This document shows positions 1 through 8,343 of a DNA stretch of 54,997 nucleotides, in pieces. The stretch comes from Halanaerobium salsuginis. GTDB lineage: Bacteria; Bacillota; Halanaerobiia; Halanaerobiales; Halanaerobiaceae. The notes beneath the pieces are model-generated. The model searched no databases. It was not told where the DNA came from and was given only the letters and a program-made list of their open reading frames with translations. Position numbers and translations under genes: made by a program. The stretch lies in the NCBI RefSeq assembly GCF_900114545.1, contig NZ_FOTI01000019.1, forward strand, positions 1 to 54,997. The letters run 5' to 3'. The stretch's first letter is position 1; the number at the start of each line of letters is the position of its first letter.

Positions 1-245
1 GATTTAGTCCCTGAAAAACTGAGAGCTCAACAGCCTCGCCATTAGTGTTCACCAGTAAGTTTTGAGTACAGAGGCAGCTGCCTGCTAAAGCAGCAGAAAA
101 CAAATGGGACACAACATACGGGTTAGGAGTTCATATCAGCCTCAGGGGATCAAACTTAAAAAGTAGTCATGTAAATACATGCTACAAGGAGGGTCTAAAT
201 CTTCCCTGGATATCTTTTGATATCATTATATCAGGGACTAAATCT
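1..245 (+). ncRNA. candidate structured RNA or leader with competing pairings
   Basis: No open frame of note is present. Bases 1-14 (GATTTAGTCCCTGA) are the perfect reverse complement of 231-244, closing the whole segment. A strong internal hairpin runs 163-185 (GTAG-T-CATGT / ACATG-CTAC, AAAT loop), and GCCTC at 33-37 can pair with GAGGC at 71-75. Bases 191-201 (GGGTCTAAATC) nearly repeat 234-244 (GGGACTAAATC), so the 5' arm could pair with either copy. TCCCTG at 203-208 can instead pair with CAGGGA at 232-237, with a GATATC hairpin inside. An AAGGAGGG stretch at 186-193 sits at the switch point. Such exclusive pairings suggest a structured RNA or a cis-acting leader of the downstream regulator gene. 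The family was not identified; the raiA motif was considered as a candidate of similar size but cannot be confirmed by eye. A small inverted-repeat element (MITE) is the alternative, and the sequence left of base 1 is not visible. Confidence 0.45.
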
Positions 246-329
246 AAACTTAATAGAAACAAGCAAATTTATATTTAAATGGTGATAAATTTCAATATCA
301 CTAAGTATATTATACGAGGAAGGATCAGC

Positions 330-1346
330 ATGAATAGATACATATTTACTAATACCGATGATTATTATGATAAGCTCTCACATGAGGTAGGTATTTTAGA
401 GCAATTAACAGGAATAAATATTTATGCCTATAAAATTAATAATGATTTTGGCAGTGGATACTTCCGGAGGCTTAAGCTGGAAAATGGAATTGAGATTGTT
501 AAAGCAGATTTCAAACTTAAACGTGATTTTGAATATAGTTATGAAACCCATCTCAGCCGTGGGTTTGAATTAGTTTATTTCTTATCTGGCAGTGCTCTGG
601 TTGAAGATCATTTGCTTGGTAAAAGTAGTCTAATTAAAGCAGGTGAAGTTCACTACTGGAAAAATCGTGATCCTAATCAGGGGAAAATGAAATATTTTAA
701 ACAAGATAAACTTAAATTTATTAATGTTTACTTTAATAAAAGTTTTTTCGAACAGTTAAGCTTTGCAAACTTTAAAGCAATTAAGGCAGAAATTTTGAGT
801 CAAGATCAACGGCAGGCAACAGATAAGTTGGCTATTCCAGAACTGATTGTACCATTAAAACAAATTGCTGCTTCTAGCTGGGACTATAATTCAATGAGTG
901 AACTTTTATTTTTACAGAGTAAAGCAATAGAACTAGTTTCCTTATTTGTTAAACACAAATATTTGCATCGTAAAGCAATAAATAAAAAAATAATTAATAA
1001 TCAACTTGAATTAGAAAAAATAAAGGCAGCTCGCCATATAATTGCTAATAATTTAACTGATCCTCCTAATACAGAAGAATTAGCCCGGTCAGTTGGTTTA
1101 AATAACTATAAACTTAAGCTGGGTTTTAAAGAAGTTTATCAAATGACAATTTTTTCTTGTCTTCGTTCCTTAAGAATGGAAAAGGCAAGAGAATTTTTAA
1201 TTAAGCAGGAAAATGAAAATATTCTGGCAATTGCTAATCAAGTTGGTTATATGAATCCTAGTCATTTTGCTGCTGCTTTTAAAAAGGAATATGGTTTAAA
1301 TCCCAGTGTTTTTCGGGAAAAATTTGGGTTTAAGTTTAATAGCTAA
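330..1346 (+). CDS. AraC-family transcriptional regulator, PchR/YbtA-like
   Basis: Predicted cytoplasmic DNA-binding regulator of 338 residues. The C-terminal ~100 residues (about 230-330) form the tandem helix-turn-helix of AraC proteins: a first HTH around TEELARSVGLNNYKLKLGF and a second around ILAIANQVGYMNPSHFAAAF, followed by the usual NPSVFRE end. The KLKLGFKEVYQMTIFSCLRSLRMEKA stretch resembles siderophore regulators of the PchR/YbtA group. The N-terminal part is a presumed ligand-sensing domain. The start at 330 is chosen over an upstream ATG at 279 because GAGGAAGG lies at the right distance before it. A terminator follows the gene and the ABC transporter pair starts about 260 bases downstream on the same strand, so it probably controls that transporter in response to a metal chelate. 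The ligand is unknown. Confidence 0.8.
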   Translation: MNRYIFTNTDDYYDKLSHEVGILEQLTGINIYAYKINNDFGSGYFRRLKLENGIEIVKADFKLKRDFEYSYETHLSRGFELVYFLSGSALVEDHLLGKSSLIKAGEVHYWKNRDPNQGKMKYFKQDKLKFINVYFNKSFFEQLSFANFKAIKAEILSQDQRQATDKLAIPELIVPLKQIAASSWDYNSMSELLFLQSKAIELVSLFVKHKYLHRKAINKKIINNQLELEKIKAARHIIANNLTDPPNTEELARSVGLNNYKLKLGFKEVYQMTIFSCLRSLRMEKAREFLIKQENENILAIANQVGYMNPSHFAAAFKKEYGLNPSVFREKFGFKFNS

Positions 1347-1406
1347 TCTAAAAATTGGAGTGTTCGATTACTAATTAGCTATTTAATTTTAAATAAAAAT
1401 ATTTTT

Positions 1407-1440
1407 AAAAAGAGGCAGGTTTATCCTGTCTCTTTTTATT
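1407..1440 (+). terminator. Rho-independent terminator after the AraC-type gene
   Basis: AAAAAGAGGCAGG and CCTGTCTCTTTTT pair around a TTAT loop and end in a T-rich tract. It separates the regulator gene from the ABC operon. Confidence 0.8.
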
Positions 1441-1462
1441 TTGGATACTAAATTTGCAAAAT

Positions 1463-1489
1463 TGAGTCAAAAAATTACTTTTCTGAGTC
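1463..1489 (+). promoter_or_regulatory. possible AraC-type operator: two TGAGTC direct repeats
   Basis: TGAGTC occurs at 1463-1468 and again at 1484-1489, exactly 21 bases apart, which is two helical turns. This is the geometry AraC-family dimers use. The sites lie upstream of the ABC transporter operon that follows the AraC-type gene. Assignment is inference. Confidence 0.35.
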
Positions 1490-1611
1490 GCTAATAGCCA
1501 TAGCAAACAGATAAAATAATAATAAAGCTAGTCGAGATAAATTTAACCAAATAAAAATAATAAATTTTTTAATTATTAATTTAATTAACTTTAAGGAGGG
1601 AGTAATTAAAA

Positions 1612-3369
1612 ATGGAAGATATTAAAAAGATATTTGCTTTTGCTAGAGAATATCATTATAAGCTGTATTTAGCTATTTTATTGGCTACTAGCAGTGTTTT
1701 ATTAGGAATAGTGCCATTTTATTTAATTTATAAAATTATTATGGCTTTTTTAACAGAATCTGTTGTAGAGACTAGCTATTTATTTATTATGTCGGCTTTA
1801 ATTTTAATTCTTTTACTTGCTAAATCATATCTTTTTTTGCAGGCAATGAGAGCCTCTCATGAGACAGCTTTTGATACTTTAATGGGTATGCGTAAGAGCA
1901 TGGCTGAAAAATTAATTCGAATGCCAATGGGAGAAATAAAGGCCAAAAGTTCTGGACAACTAAAAAATATTATTGTTGATATGGTAGAAGAAATGGAATT
2001 AATTTTAGCTCATCTAATTCCGGAAGGGGTTTCCTATCTAATAGTTCCAATTCTGCTGATTATTTATATTTTCTTTCTGGATTGGAGAATGGCTCTGGCG
2101 GCTTTAGGTACTGTACCAATCTCATTAATTATTTTTCAGCTAATGATGAAAAATAGTCAGGAAAGGCTGGAATACTGGTTTAAAGCAGGGGAAAGAATGA
2201 ATAGTAATATAGTTGAATATATAAGTGGAATGGAAGTAATTAAAATTTTTAATCAGACTACGCGCTCTTTTGCTAAATATACTGACTCAGTTAAAGATTA
2301 TGAAAAATATACTTTAGAATGGTATCGTGAATCATGGAGCTATATGGCTGCTTTTTATGTAATTTTACCGGCGACTTTAATTTTTGTAGTTCCATTGGGG
2401 GCATATCTTTATTTACAGGGTAGCTTGAATTTGGCAAATTATATTTTAATTATGATGTTAGCAATGGGGCTGGGGGACCCACTCTCGCGATTAGCTCGTT
2501 TCATTGAATCAATTACAATGTTGAAAAGAAAGAGTAAAGCAATTAATGAAGTCCTGTCTGGTCCGGAATTGGAGCTTAGAAAAAATGAACTTAAACCAGC
2601 TAATTATGACATTTCATTTAATAATGTTTCTTTTGCTTATGATAAAGAAGAAGTATTAACAAAAGTTAGTTTTACAGCAGCCCAGGGGACAGTAACTGCT
2701 TTAGTCGGTGAGTCTGGTTCTGGCAAATCAACAATTGCCAAATTATTGGTTAGATTTTGGGATCCCAAGTCGGGAAAAATAATGCTAGATGGAGTAGAGA
2801 TTAAAGAAATTTCTTTTGCAAATTTAATGGAAGCAATTAGCTATGTTTCACAGGATATTTATTTATTTAATACCACAATTAGAGAAAATATTAGATTGGG
2901 TAATCCACAGGCAACAGATAAAGAAGTAGAATCAGCAGCTAAATTGGCGCAGTGTCATAACTTTATTCTAGAATTAGAGAATGGATATGAAACAATGGCT
3001 GGTGATGCTGGAAATAAACTTTCAGGTGGCCAGAAGCAAAGGATTTCTATTGCCAGGGCTTTACTTAAAGATTCTCCAATTATTATTCTAGATGAGGCAA
3101 CTGCTTTTACTGATCCTGAAAATGAAGATCGGATTCAAGCTGCTCTAAATGGTTTGATTTCAGGGAAGACTTTAGTTGTAATTGCTCATCGACTTTCTAC
3201 TATTACAGAAGCAGATAATATTATAGTAATGGATCAGGGCCAAATTTCAGCCCAGGGAACTCACGATGAACTGCTGGTAAGTTCAGAAATTTATCAACGA
3301 CTCTGGCAGGCTCATCTCGAAGCTATGGAATGGAATATTAAGCTCGAGGAGGCTGAGAGCTATGTTTAG
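1612..3369 (+). CDS. ABC transporter, fused permease-ATPase (YbtP/IrtA-like)
   Basis: A 585-residue membrane protein with six predicted transmembrane helices in the first ~310 residues and a nucleotide-binding domain from about 330. Walker A is GESGSGKST near residue 366, the signature LSGGQKQR is near 470 and Walker B IIILDEA near 490; all are intact, so it should hydrolyse ATP. The exporter fold in this context (PchR-like regulator upstream, second half-transporter downstream) matches the YbtPQ/IrtAB group, which move ferric siderophores or related metal chelates inward despite their exporter fold. RBS AAGGAGGGAG precedes the ATG. It overlaps the next gene by 8 bases, indicating translational coupling and a heterodimer. 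Direction and substrate cannot be read from sequence; a drug exporter is possible. Confidence 0.8.
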   Translation: MEDIKKIFAFAREYHYKLYLAILLATSSVLLGIVPFYLIYKIIMAFLTESVVETSYLFIMSALILILLLAKSYLFLQAMRASHETAFDTLMGMRKSMAEKLIRMPMGEIKAKSSGQLKNIIVDMVEEMELILAHLIPEGVSYLIVPILLIIYIFFLDWRMALAALGTVPISLIIFQLMMKNSQERLEYWFKAGERMNSNIVEYISGMEVIKIFNQTTRSFAKYTDSVKDYEKYTLEWYRESWSYMAAFYVILPATLIFVVPLGAYLYLQGSLNLANYILIMMLAMGLGDPLSRLARFIESITMLKRKSKAINEVLSGPELELRKNELKPANYDISFNNVSFAYDKEEVLTKVSFTAAQGTVTALVGESGSGKSTIAKLLVRFWDPKSGKIMLDGVEIKEISFANLMEAISYVSQDIYLFNTTIRENIRLGNPQATDKEVESAAKLAQCHNFILELENGYETMAGDAGNKLSGGQKQRISIARALLKDSPIIILDEATAFTDPENEDRIQAALNGLISGKTLVVIAHRLSTITEADNIIVMDQGQISAQGTHDELLVSSEIYQRLWQAHLEAMEWNIKLEEAESYV

Positions 3370-5101
3370 CATAATTAAACGAGTTTTAATTCTGGCGGGT
3401 AAGTTTGCTGGAAAAATAAAATTAGCAATGGGAATTAGTTTTTTCGAAGCATTATTTAATAATGTTCCCTTTTTTATGATTTTTTATATTGTAAGTGAGA
3501 TTTTGCAGGATTCACTTGATAGGGCTGATTTACGTTTTGCGATGATAATGATTATCACTGCATTGCTAGTTCAGGTTATTCTGAAACGAATAATTTATTC
3601 TCTCCAGAGCGGTAGTGGTTTTGAAATTTTTGCCCGGGAAAGAATAGCAATTGGTGATCGACTCAAACGCTATCCAATGGGCTATTTTAGTGAAGGTAAT
3701 TTAGGCTATATTTCAGCAGTAATTACTTCTGATATTAATTTTGTTGAAATGTATGTAATGAATATCGTTGATCGAGTTGTAATAGCTTATGTAAATGCTG
3801 TAATAGCGGTATTGTTTTTGCTTTATATTGACTATCGACTTGCTTTAATTTCAGCAGTAGTTTATCTGCTGGCTAATCTAAGCTTAAACAAACTATTTGC
3901 AGTAGGTAAACTGCAGGGGCAAACCAGACAAAATACTCAATCTGAAGTAGTTACAGCTGTATTAGAATATGTCCGGGGAATGTCAGTTATAAAATCATTT
4001 AATTTAACAGGACCTAAAGCTAAAGCAACTAAAAAAGCTTTTGAAAAGTTCCGTGACATTTCGATTGCAATGGAAAAAGCTTTTGTACCATTGATTTTTC
4101 GTTTTGAAAGTTGGTTTGCTTTTGGAATAGCTTTGACAGTTTTAGTAGCAAGTCTGGCAGTTAAGAGTGGAAGTATGCTTTTGCCAGAATTATTGATAGT
4201 CTTAATTTTTATTTTCCGAATTTATATTCCTTTTCAAGCATTAAGTGGACAAAGTGCAGAAATACGTTTAATGGAAGCCTGCCTGGATCGTTATCAAAAA
4301 TTAAAAGATATTGAAATAATTGATCAGGCTGGGCAAGATAAACAATTAAAAAATTATCAGATTGAATTTGAAGATGTAAGTTTTGCTTATGAAGAGCATG
4401 ATGTACTGCATGATTTAACCTTTCAGATACCTGAACATAGCATGACCGCTCTGGTTGGCAGCTCTGGTTCTGGTAAAAGTACTATTGCCAATTTAATTGC
4501 TCGTTTTTGGGATGTAGAACAGGGTCAGGTTAAAGTTGGTGGAATTAATGTTAAAGAATTAACTTGTGATAGTTTATTGCAAAATATTAGTATGGTTTTT
4601 CAGAATGTGTATCTTTTTAATGATACCATTTTAAATAATATTCGCTTTGGTAATCCTCAAGCCACAGAAGCAGAGGTTATTGCAGCAGCTAAAAAAGCCC
4701 GCTGCCATCACTTTATTCAGCAGTTAGAAGCTGGTTATCAAACTGTAGTTGAAGAGGGAGGATCCTCCTTATCAGGAGGAGAAAAACAACGAATCTCTAT
4801 TGCCCGGGCCATCTTAAAAGATGCCCCGATAATTTTACTGGATGAAGCAACTGCCAGTGTTGATCCAGAAAATGAAAAATACATTCAGCAGGCAATTAAT
4901 GAGTTAGTTAAGGATAAAACATTAATTGTAATTGCTCATCGTCTGTCGACAATTAAAAATGCCGATCAGATTCTTGTTTTAGAAGCCGGCAGATTAATTC
5001 AGCAGGGTAAACATAGTGAATTAATTAAAGAAGCTGGTAAATATCAAGATTTCTGGCAGAAAAGAATGAATTCAAAAAGCTGGCAGATTAGTCATGTTTA
5101 A
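3362..5101 (+). CDS. ABC transporter, fused permease-ATPase, partner subunit (YbtQ/IrtB-like)
   Basis: A 579-residue half-transporter, presumably the heterodimer partner of the preceding gene. Six hydrophobic helices occupy roughly residues 15-305. The ATPase domain shows Walker A GSSGSGKST near 366, signature LSGGEKQR near 470 and an intact Walker B (IILLDEATASVDPENE). Both ATP sites of the pair therefore look catalytically complete, unlike many degenerate heterodimeric exporters. The start ATG overlaps the end of the upstream gene and has GAGGAGG inside that gene's coding end. A ZinT-like secreted protein follows after 130 bases. Substrate is unknown; a metal-chelate role is inferred from the neighbours. 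Confidence 0.8.
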   Translation: MFSIIKRVLILAGKFAGKIKLAMGISFFEALFNNVPFFMIFYIVSEILQDSLDRADLRFAMIMIITALLVQVILKRIIYSLQSGSGFEIFARERIAIGDRLKRYPMGYFSEGNLGYISAVITSDINFVEMYVMNIVDRVVIAYVNAVIAVLFLLYIDYRLALISAVVYLLANLSLNKLFAVGKLQGQTRQNTQSEVVTAVLEYVRGMSVIKSFNLTGPKAKATKKAFEKFRDISIAMEKAFVPLIFRFESWFAFGIALTVLVASLAVKSGSMLLPELLIVLIFIFRIYIPFQALSGQSAEIRLMEACLDRYQKLKDIEIIDQAGQDKQLKNYQIEFEDVSFAYEEHDVLHDLTFQIPEHSMTALVGSSGSGKSTIANLIARFWDVEQGQVKVGGINVKELTCDSLLQNISMVFQNVYLFNDTILNNIRFGNPQATEAEVIAAAKKARCHHFIQQLEAGYQTVVEEGGSSLSGGEKQRISIARAILKDAPIILLDEATASVDPENEKYIQQAINELVKDKTLIVIAHRLSTIKNADQILVLEAGRLIQQGKHSELIKEAGKYQDFWQKRMNSKSWQISHV

Positions 5102-5230
5102 GCAGTAGTTTTTAGCAGAGTTAAAAAATTAATAATAACTAAGTAATCTAAGTTGCCCAATTGTTTAGTCAAAAAGCAAAAATTTTTAAACAATAATTAC
5201 AGGATTTAATAAAAATATGAGGTGAGATAA

Positions 5231-5878
5231 ATGAAAAATAAAAAAGCAATTATTTTAATGATGATTTTAGTAGGTGTTTTATTCTCTTTTTCTAATTTAA
5301 CTCTGGCAGCTGAAACTGAAACAGGAGCAATAAATGATTTAATGCCCTGGCAGGGAACAAACCAGGCTTTTATCAAACTTTTTGATACCCCAGCTTCAGC
5401 TGAGTTTTTTAGTGCAGTAGCAGATTATGCTGAAGGCTATGATAGTCAGGCGGTTCGTCAGGCCTTTGCTGAGCTTTATAATGCTTCTTTTTCAGAAATG
5501 GAAGTAGTTGATGCCAAGACAGTTATTTTTGATCAGCAGTTAAAAGCTGAATACGACTATCTTGGTAATTTAAATACAAGCTGGGGAGAATACAGTATTT
5601 CCTGGTACATATTTAAGACAGCAGATCAGGCAGCAATTGCAGCTGGTTTTAAATATCTAATGTTTGTGCCCTACCATCAGGATGGTGAAGATGGTCTCAG
5701 ACACTGCCATATGCGTTACGGAAATCCTAATTTTGATTATCTGGCTACTGATCCTTCTCTTGCTAACTGGTGGCCAACTTTATTTGAAAAAGGGCAAGTT
5801 AATAAAGAAAAAATTGTTAAAAATATGGTAAAACAGGCTAGATTATACTCAACAATGCTACCTGTTAAAACAAAATAA
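5231..5878 (+). CDS. secreted ZinT/YodA-like metal-binding protein
   Basis: A 215-residue protein with an N-terminal signal peptide (charged start, hydrophobic core at about residues 7-25, likely cleavage after LTLAA). The mature part resembles the ZinT/YodA domain, a periplasmic or extracellular zinc/cadmium-binding lipocalin-like fold: an alternation of Trp/Tyr-rich strands, then RHCHMRYGNP near residue 158, equivalent to the HFHIYFGN metal-ligand motif of YodA, and NWWPTLF near 179, equivalent to its NWPTYYP. Similarity is judged by eye and is moderate. It follows the ABC pair on the same strand and may share its transcript, suggesting that it delivers or buffers metal for that transporter. 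A terminator follows. Confidence 0.6.
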   Translation: MKNKKAIILMMILVGVLFSFSNLTLAAETETGAINDLMPWQGTNQAFIKLFDTPASAEFFSAVADYAEGYDSQAVRQAFAELYNASFSEMEVVDAKTVIFDQQLKAEYDYLGNLNTSWGEYSISWYIFKTADQAAIAAGFKYLMFVPYHQDGEDGLRHCHMRYGNPNFDYLATDPSLANWWPTLFEKGQVNKEKIVKNMVKQARLYSTMLPVKTK

Positions 5879-5937
5879 TAATTTTATTGTCAAAATAGAT
5901 TCGATTTAGAAAAATAATTTAGGTACTTTTAATGATA

Positions 5938-5972
5938 AAAAAACCTCTGATTTTAAAATCAGAGGTTTTAAC
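5938..5972. terminator. bidirectional terminator between convergent genes
   Basis: A perfect stem AACCTCTGAT / ATCAGAGGTT, flanked by A on the left and T on the right, can terminate both the ZinT-like gene and the convergent cstA-like gene. Confidence 0.85.
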
Positions 5973-6005
5973 TAAACTTTATTAAGTTTTAATAAGAGTT
6001 AAAAT

Positions 6006-7457
6006 TTAAACTGCTTTTTGTTGAGTCTCTTCTTCAAGTATCAAATTATCTTCAAACTTCTGACTAGTAATTTTCTTAAGATAGATTGCCATTGTAACAA
6101 CTGCCACTACTATACCAACGATTACAGAAAAATTATAAGGAAGTTGAAATCCTTCCGGTGCGTAAAGAATATAGGTAACAGATACTCCTGTCATAAAGAA
6201 AGCAGGAATAGCAGCAATCCAGTGGTTTTTAGCTCTTTTAGCCAGCCAGACTGCTCCAGCCCAGAGAACAACCATTGCTACAGTTTGATTTGACCAGGCA
6301 AAATAACGCCAGAGAGCATCAAAATTAATTTGTGATAGAAAACCACCAACTACAAAAATTGGAATAGCCAATAAAAGACGATTTTTAACAGATTTTTGTT
6401 CCAGACCAAAAATATCAGAAAGTGTTAATCGGACACTACGAAAAGCAGTATCACCAGAGGTTATTGGAGCTGCAATAACTCCTAGCATTGCCAGAATTCC
6501 GCCGACAACACCCATCATTGTACTAGTAATCTCATTAACAACTCCTGCTGGTCCACCAAGATTAGCAAGTGCCTGGCTTAAACCGCCTGTACCTTGAAAG
6601 AAGGTCATAGCAGCAGCGGCCCAGATTAAAGCGACAATACCTTCTGCAACCATGGCTCCATAAAAAATCCTACGTCCTTCTTTTTCATTTTTGGTACAGC
6701 GTGCCATAATTGGTGATTGAGTAGAATGGAAACCACTAATTGCACCACAGGCAATTGTTACAAAAAGCAATGGCCAGATTGGTAATGAATCAGGATGTAA
6801 ATTATTAAAAGCTATGTTCGGAATATTATAATCACCAAAAATTAATCCACCGCCAACTCCAAGAGCCATAATTAGTAAGGCCAGACCAAAAATCGGATAA
6901 AATTTACCGATTATTTTATCTACTGGTAAAAAAGTAGCAATAAAATAGTAGGCTAAAATAATTAATAACCAGACATTAACTCCCATAAAACCAGGTGTAA
7001 GATTGGCCAGCAGTAAAGCAGGGCCAGTCATAAAAACAGTTCCCACTAAAACCAGCAGGACAATACTAAAAACACGCATAATTTGACGAATTGTTCCCCC
7101 GAGATTTTCCCCAATTATTTCTGAAATCGAAGCACCATCTGAGCGAATAGAAAGCATGCCAGAAAGATAGTCATGAACTCCGCCTGCGAAAATAGTTCCA
7201 AATACAATCCAGAGAAAAGCACTTGGCCCCCAGAGAGCACCGGCGATTGCTCCAAAAATTGGACCAAGACCAGCTATATTTAAAAATTGAATTAAAAAAG
7301 CCTTTTTCCAGTCCAGTGCAATATAGTCAACTCCATCTTCTTTACTAATTGCGGGAGTAACTCGATCGGGCTGAGAAGTAAAAATTCTGTCTACAATTTT
7401 TCCATAAGTAAAATAACCAACAATTAGAACCACCAAAGAAATAAGAAAAGATGCCAT
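6006..7457 (-). CDS. cstA: CstA-family carbon starvation/pyruvate transporter
   Basis: A 483-residue polytopic membrane protein with at least 12 hydrophobic segments. The N-terminal region with DYIALDWKKAFLIQFLNIAG, GPSAFLWIVFGTIFAGGVHDY and the ISEIIGE segment is characteristic of the CstA family (peptide/pyruvate transporters such as CstA and BtsT). It is shorter than E. coli CstA (about 700 residues), as is usual for the short clostridial version. RBS AGGGGG precedes the ATG. The LytTR regulator and LytS-type sensor lie immediately upstream on the same strand. In E. coli BtsS/BtsR of the same families activate btsT, so pyruvate uptake under that control is a reasonable inference. The promoter shows a good -10 and a poor -35, as expected for activator dependence. 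Confidence 0.85.
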   Translation of the reverse strand: MASFLISLVVLIVGYFTYGKIVDRIFTSQPDRVTPAISKEDGVDYIALDWKKAFLIQFLNIAGLGPIFGAIAGALWGPSAFLWIVFGTIFAGGVHDYLSGMLSIRSDGASISEIIGENLGGTIRQIMRVFSIVLLVLVGTVFMTGPALLLANLTPGFMGVNVWLLIILAYYFIATFLPVDKIIGKFYPIFGLALLIMALGVGGGLIFGDYNIPNIAFNNLHPDSLPIWPLLFVTIACGAISGFHSTQSPIMARCTKNEKEGRRIFYGAMVAEGIVALIWAAAAMTFFQGTGGLSQALANLGGPAGVVNEITSTMMGVVGGILAMLGVIAAPITSGDTAFRSVRLTLSDIFGLEQKSVKNRLLLAIPIFVVGGFLSQINFDALWRYFAWSNQTVAMVVLWAGAVWLAKRAKNHWIAAIPAFFMTGVSVTYILYAPEGFQLPYNFSVIVGIVVAVVTMAIYLKKITSQKFEDNLILEEETQQKAV

Positions 7458-7470
7458 AAAAAAACCCCCT

Positions 7471-7523
7471 ATAAGTGTTTTAGCTTACAATGCAATTATA
7501 CACTTATCCAGGTTTTAGCAAAG
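7471..7523 (-). promoter_or_regulatory. probable activator-dependent promoter of the cstA-like gene with inverted repeat
   Basis: On the minus strand a perfect -10 TATAAT (7495-7500) has only CTTTGC 17 bases upstream (7518-7523), a poor -35. An exact 8-base inverted repeat, ATAAGTGT (7471-7478) with ACACTTAT (7500-7507), brackets the -10 and start region. It could be an operator or a 5' hairpin. Neither reading is proven. Confidence 0.4.
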
Positions 7524-7563
7524 CTATTTTAACTGAATAGTAAAAATATTATACTCAGCTACA

Positions 7564-8343
7564 TTATTTAAGGTTTAATAGTTTATTGATTTTTTCTACT
7601 TTACTGCGGCTAACTGGTATTTTATGTCCTGAATAATCTGCCATTAAAACCTGGTACTTACCTTTAAACCAGGGTATAACAGCTTTAATGTGTTTTAAAT
7701 TAACAATATAGCTTTTATGAATTCTAAAAAATTGACCGGGCAGTATTTCTTCAAGTTCTTTTAATTGAAATTGAGTCATATATGATTTCTTCTGGCAGTG
7801 GGCCCAGACCTTTTTGTCCTGAGTAGAAAAATAATAAATATCAGTAAAATTAAGCATAAGATAATAATTTTTTTCTACAACAGCTATTTTATTCAATAAA
7901 TTTTCTTGTTTATTATTTTTTTGCTCAGGAAAATTAGCCAGGAGATTAGCCAGTTTTTGATTATAGTTAATTTTTTGTTTAAGCTGTTTTTTTATCTTTT
8001 GCAGACTCTGTTCTAGTCTTGCTTCACTAATTGGTTTTAGAAGATAATCAACAGCTGATAACTTAAATGCTTCAATTGCATAGTCATCGAAAGCAGTTGT
8101 GAAGACAATTAAAGGTGCTGCTTCTTTTTGATTAATTTCTTTTGCCAGTTCAATACCAGAAATTCCCGGTATATTTATATCAAGGAAAACAACCTCAATT
8201 TCAGCCTGGTTAATAATTTCCAGTGCTTGCTGACTATTTGAGGCTGTAAAACTAACTTTAAAGTCATCTGATTTGCCAATGAGATATTCTAATTCTTCCC
8301 GGGCCAATTTTTCATCCTCAACAAGCAGACAGGTAATTTTCAA
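7564..8343 (-). CDS. LytTR-family response regulator
   Basis: A 259-residue cytoplasmic regulator. Residues 1-120 form a receiver domain with acidic pair E9-D10, phospho-acceptor D55 in FLDINIPG, the TTAFDDYAIEAF switch region and K in LLKPI. Residues about 150-255 form a LytTR DNA-binding domain (FFRIHKSYIVNLKHIKAVI). The start is TTG overlapping the stop of the sensor gene (TTGA), with AAAGGAG upstream, so the two are translationally coupled. Together with the LytS-like kinase it probably activates the adjacent cstA-like gene, by analogy with BtsR/LytR/PftR. The signal is inferred, not shown. Confidence 0.85.
   Translation of the reverse strand: MKITCLLVEDEKLAREELEYLIGKSDDFKVSFTASNSQQALEIINQAEIEVVFLDINIPGISGIELAKEINQKEAAPLIVFTTAFDDYAIEAFKLSAVDYLLKPISEARLEQSLQKIKKQLKQKINYNQKLANLLANFPEQKNNKQENLLNKIAVVEKNYYLMLNFTDIYYFSTQDKKVWAHCQKKSYMTQFQLKELEEILPGQFFRIHKSYIVNLKHIKAVIPWFKGKYQVLMADYSGHKIPVSRSKVEKINKLLNLK

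Noticed and set aside
1-245. Transposon end or MITE
   Set aside because: The 14-bp inverted repeat would fit, but the alternative partners and internal hairpins favour a structured RNA, and flanking target duplication cannot be examined at the window edge. Not excluded.
6018-6293. Plus-strand ORF inside the cstA-like gene
   Set aside because: Shadow of the conserved transporter; low-complexity translation without family features.
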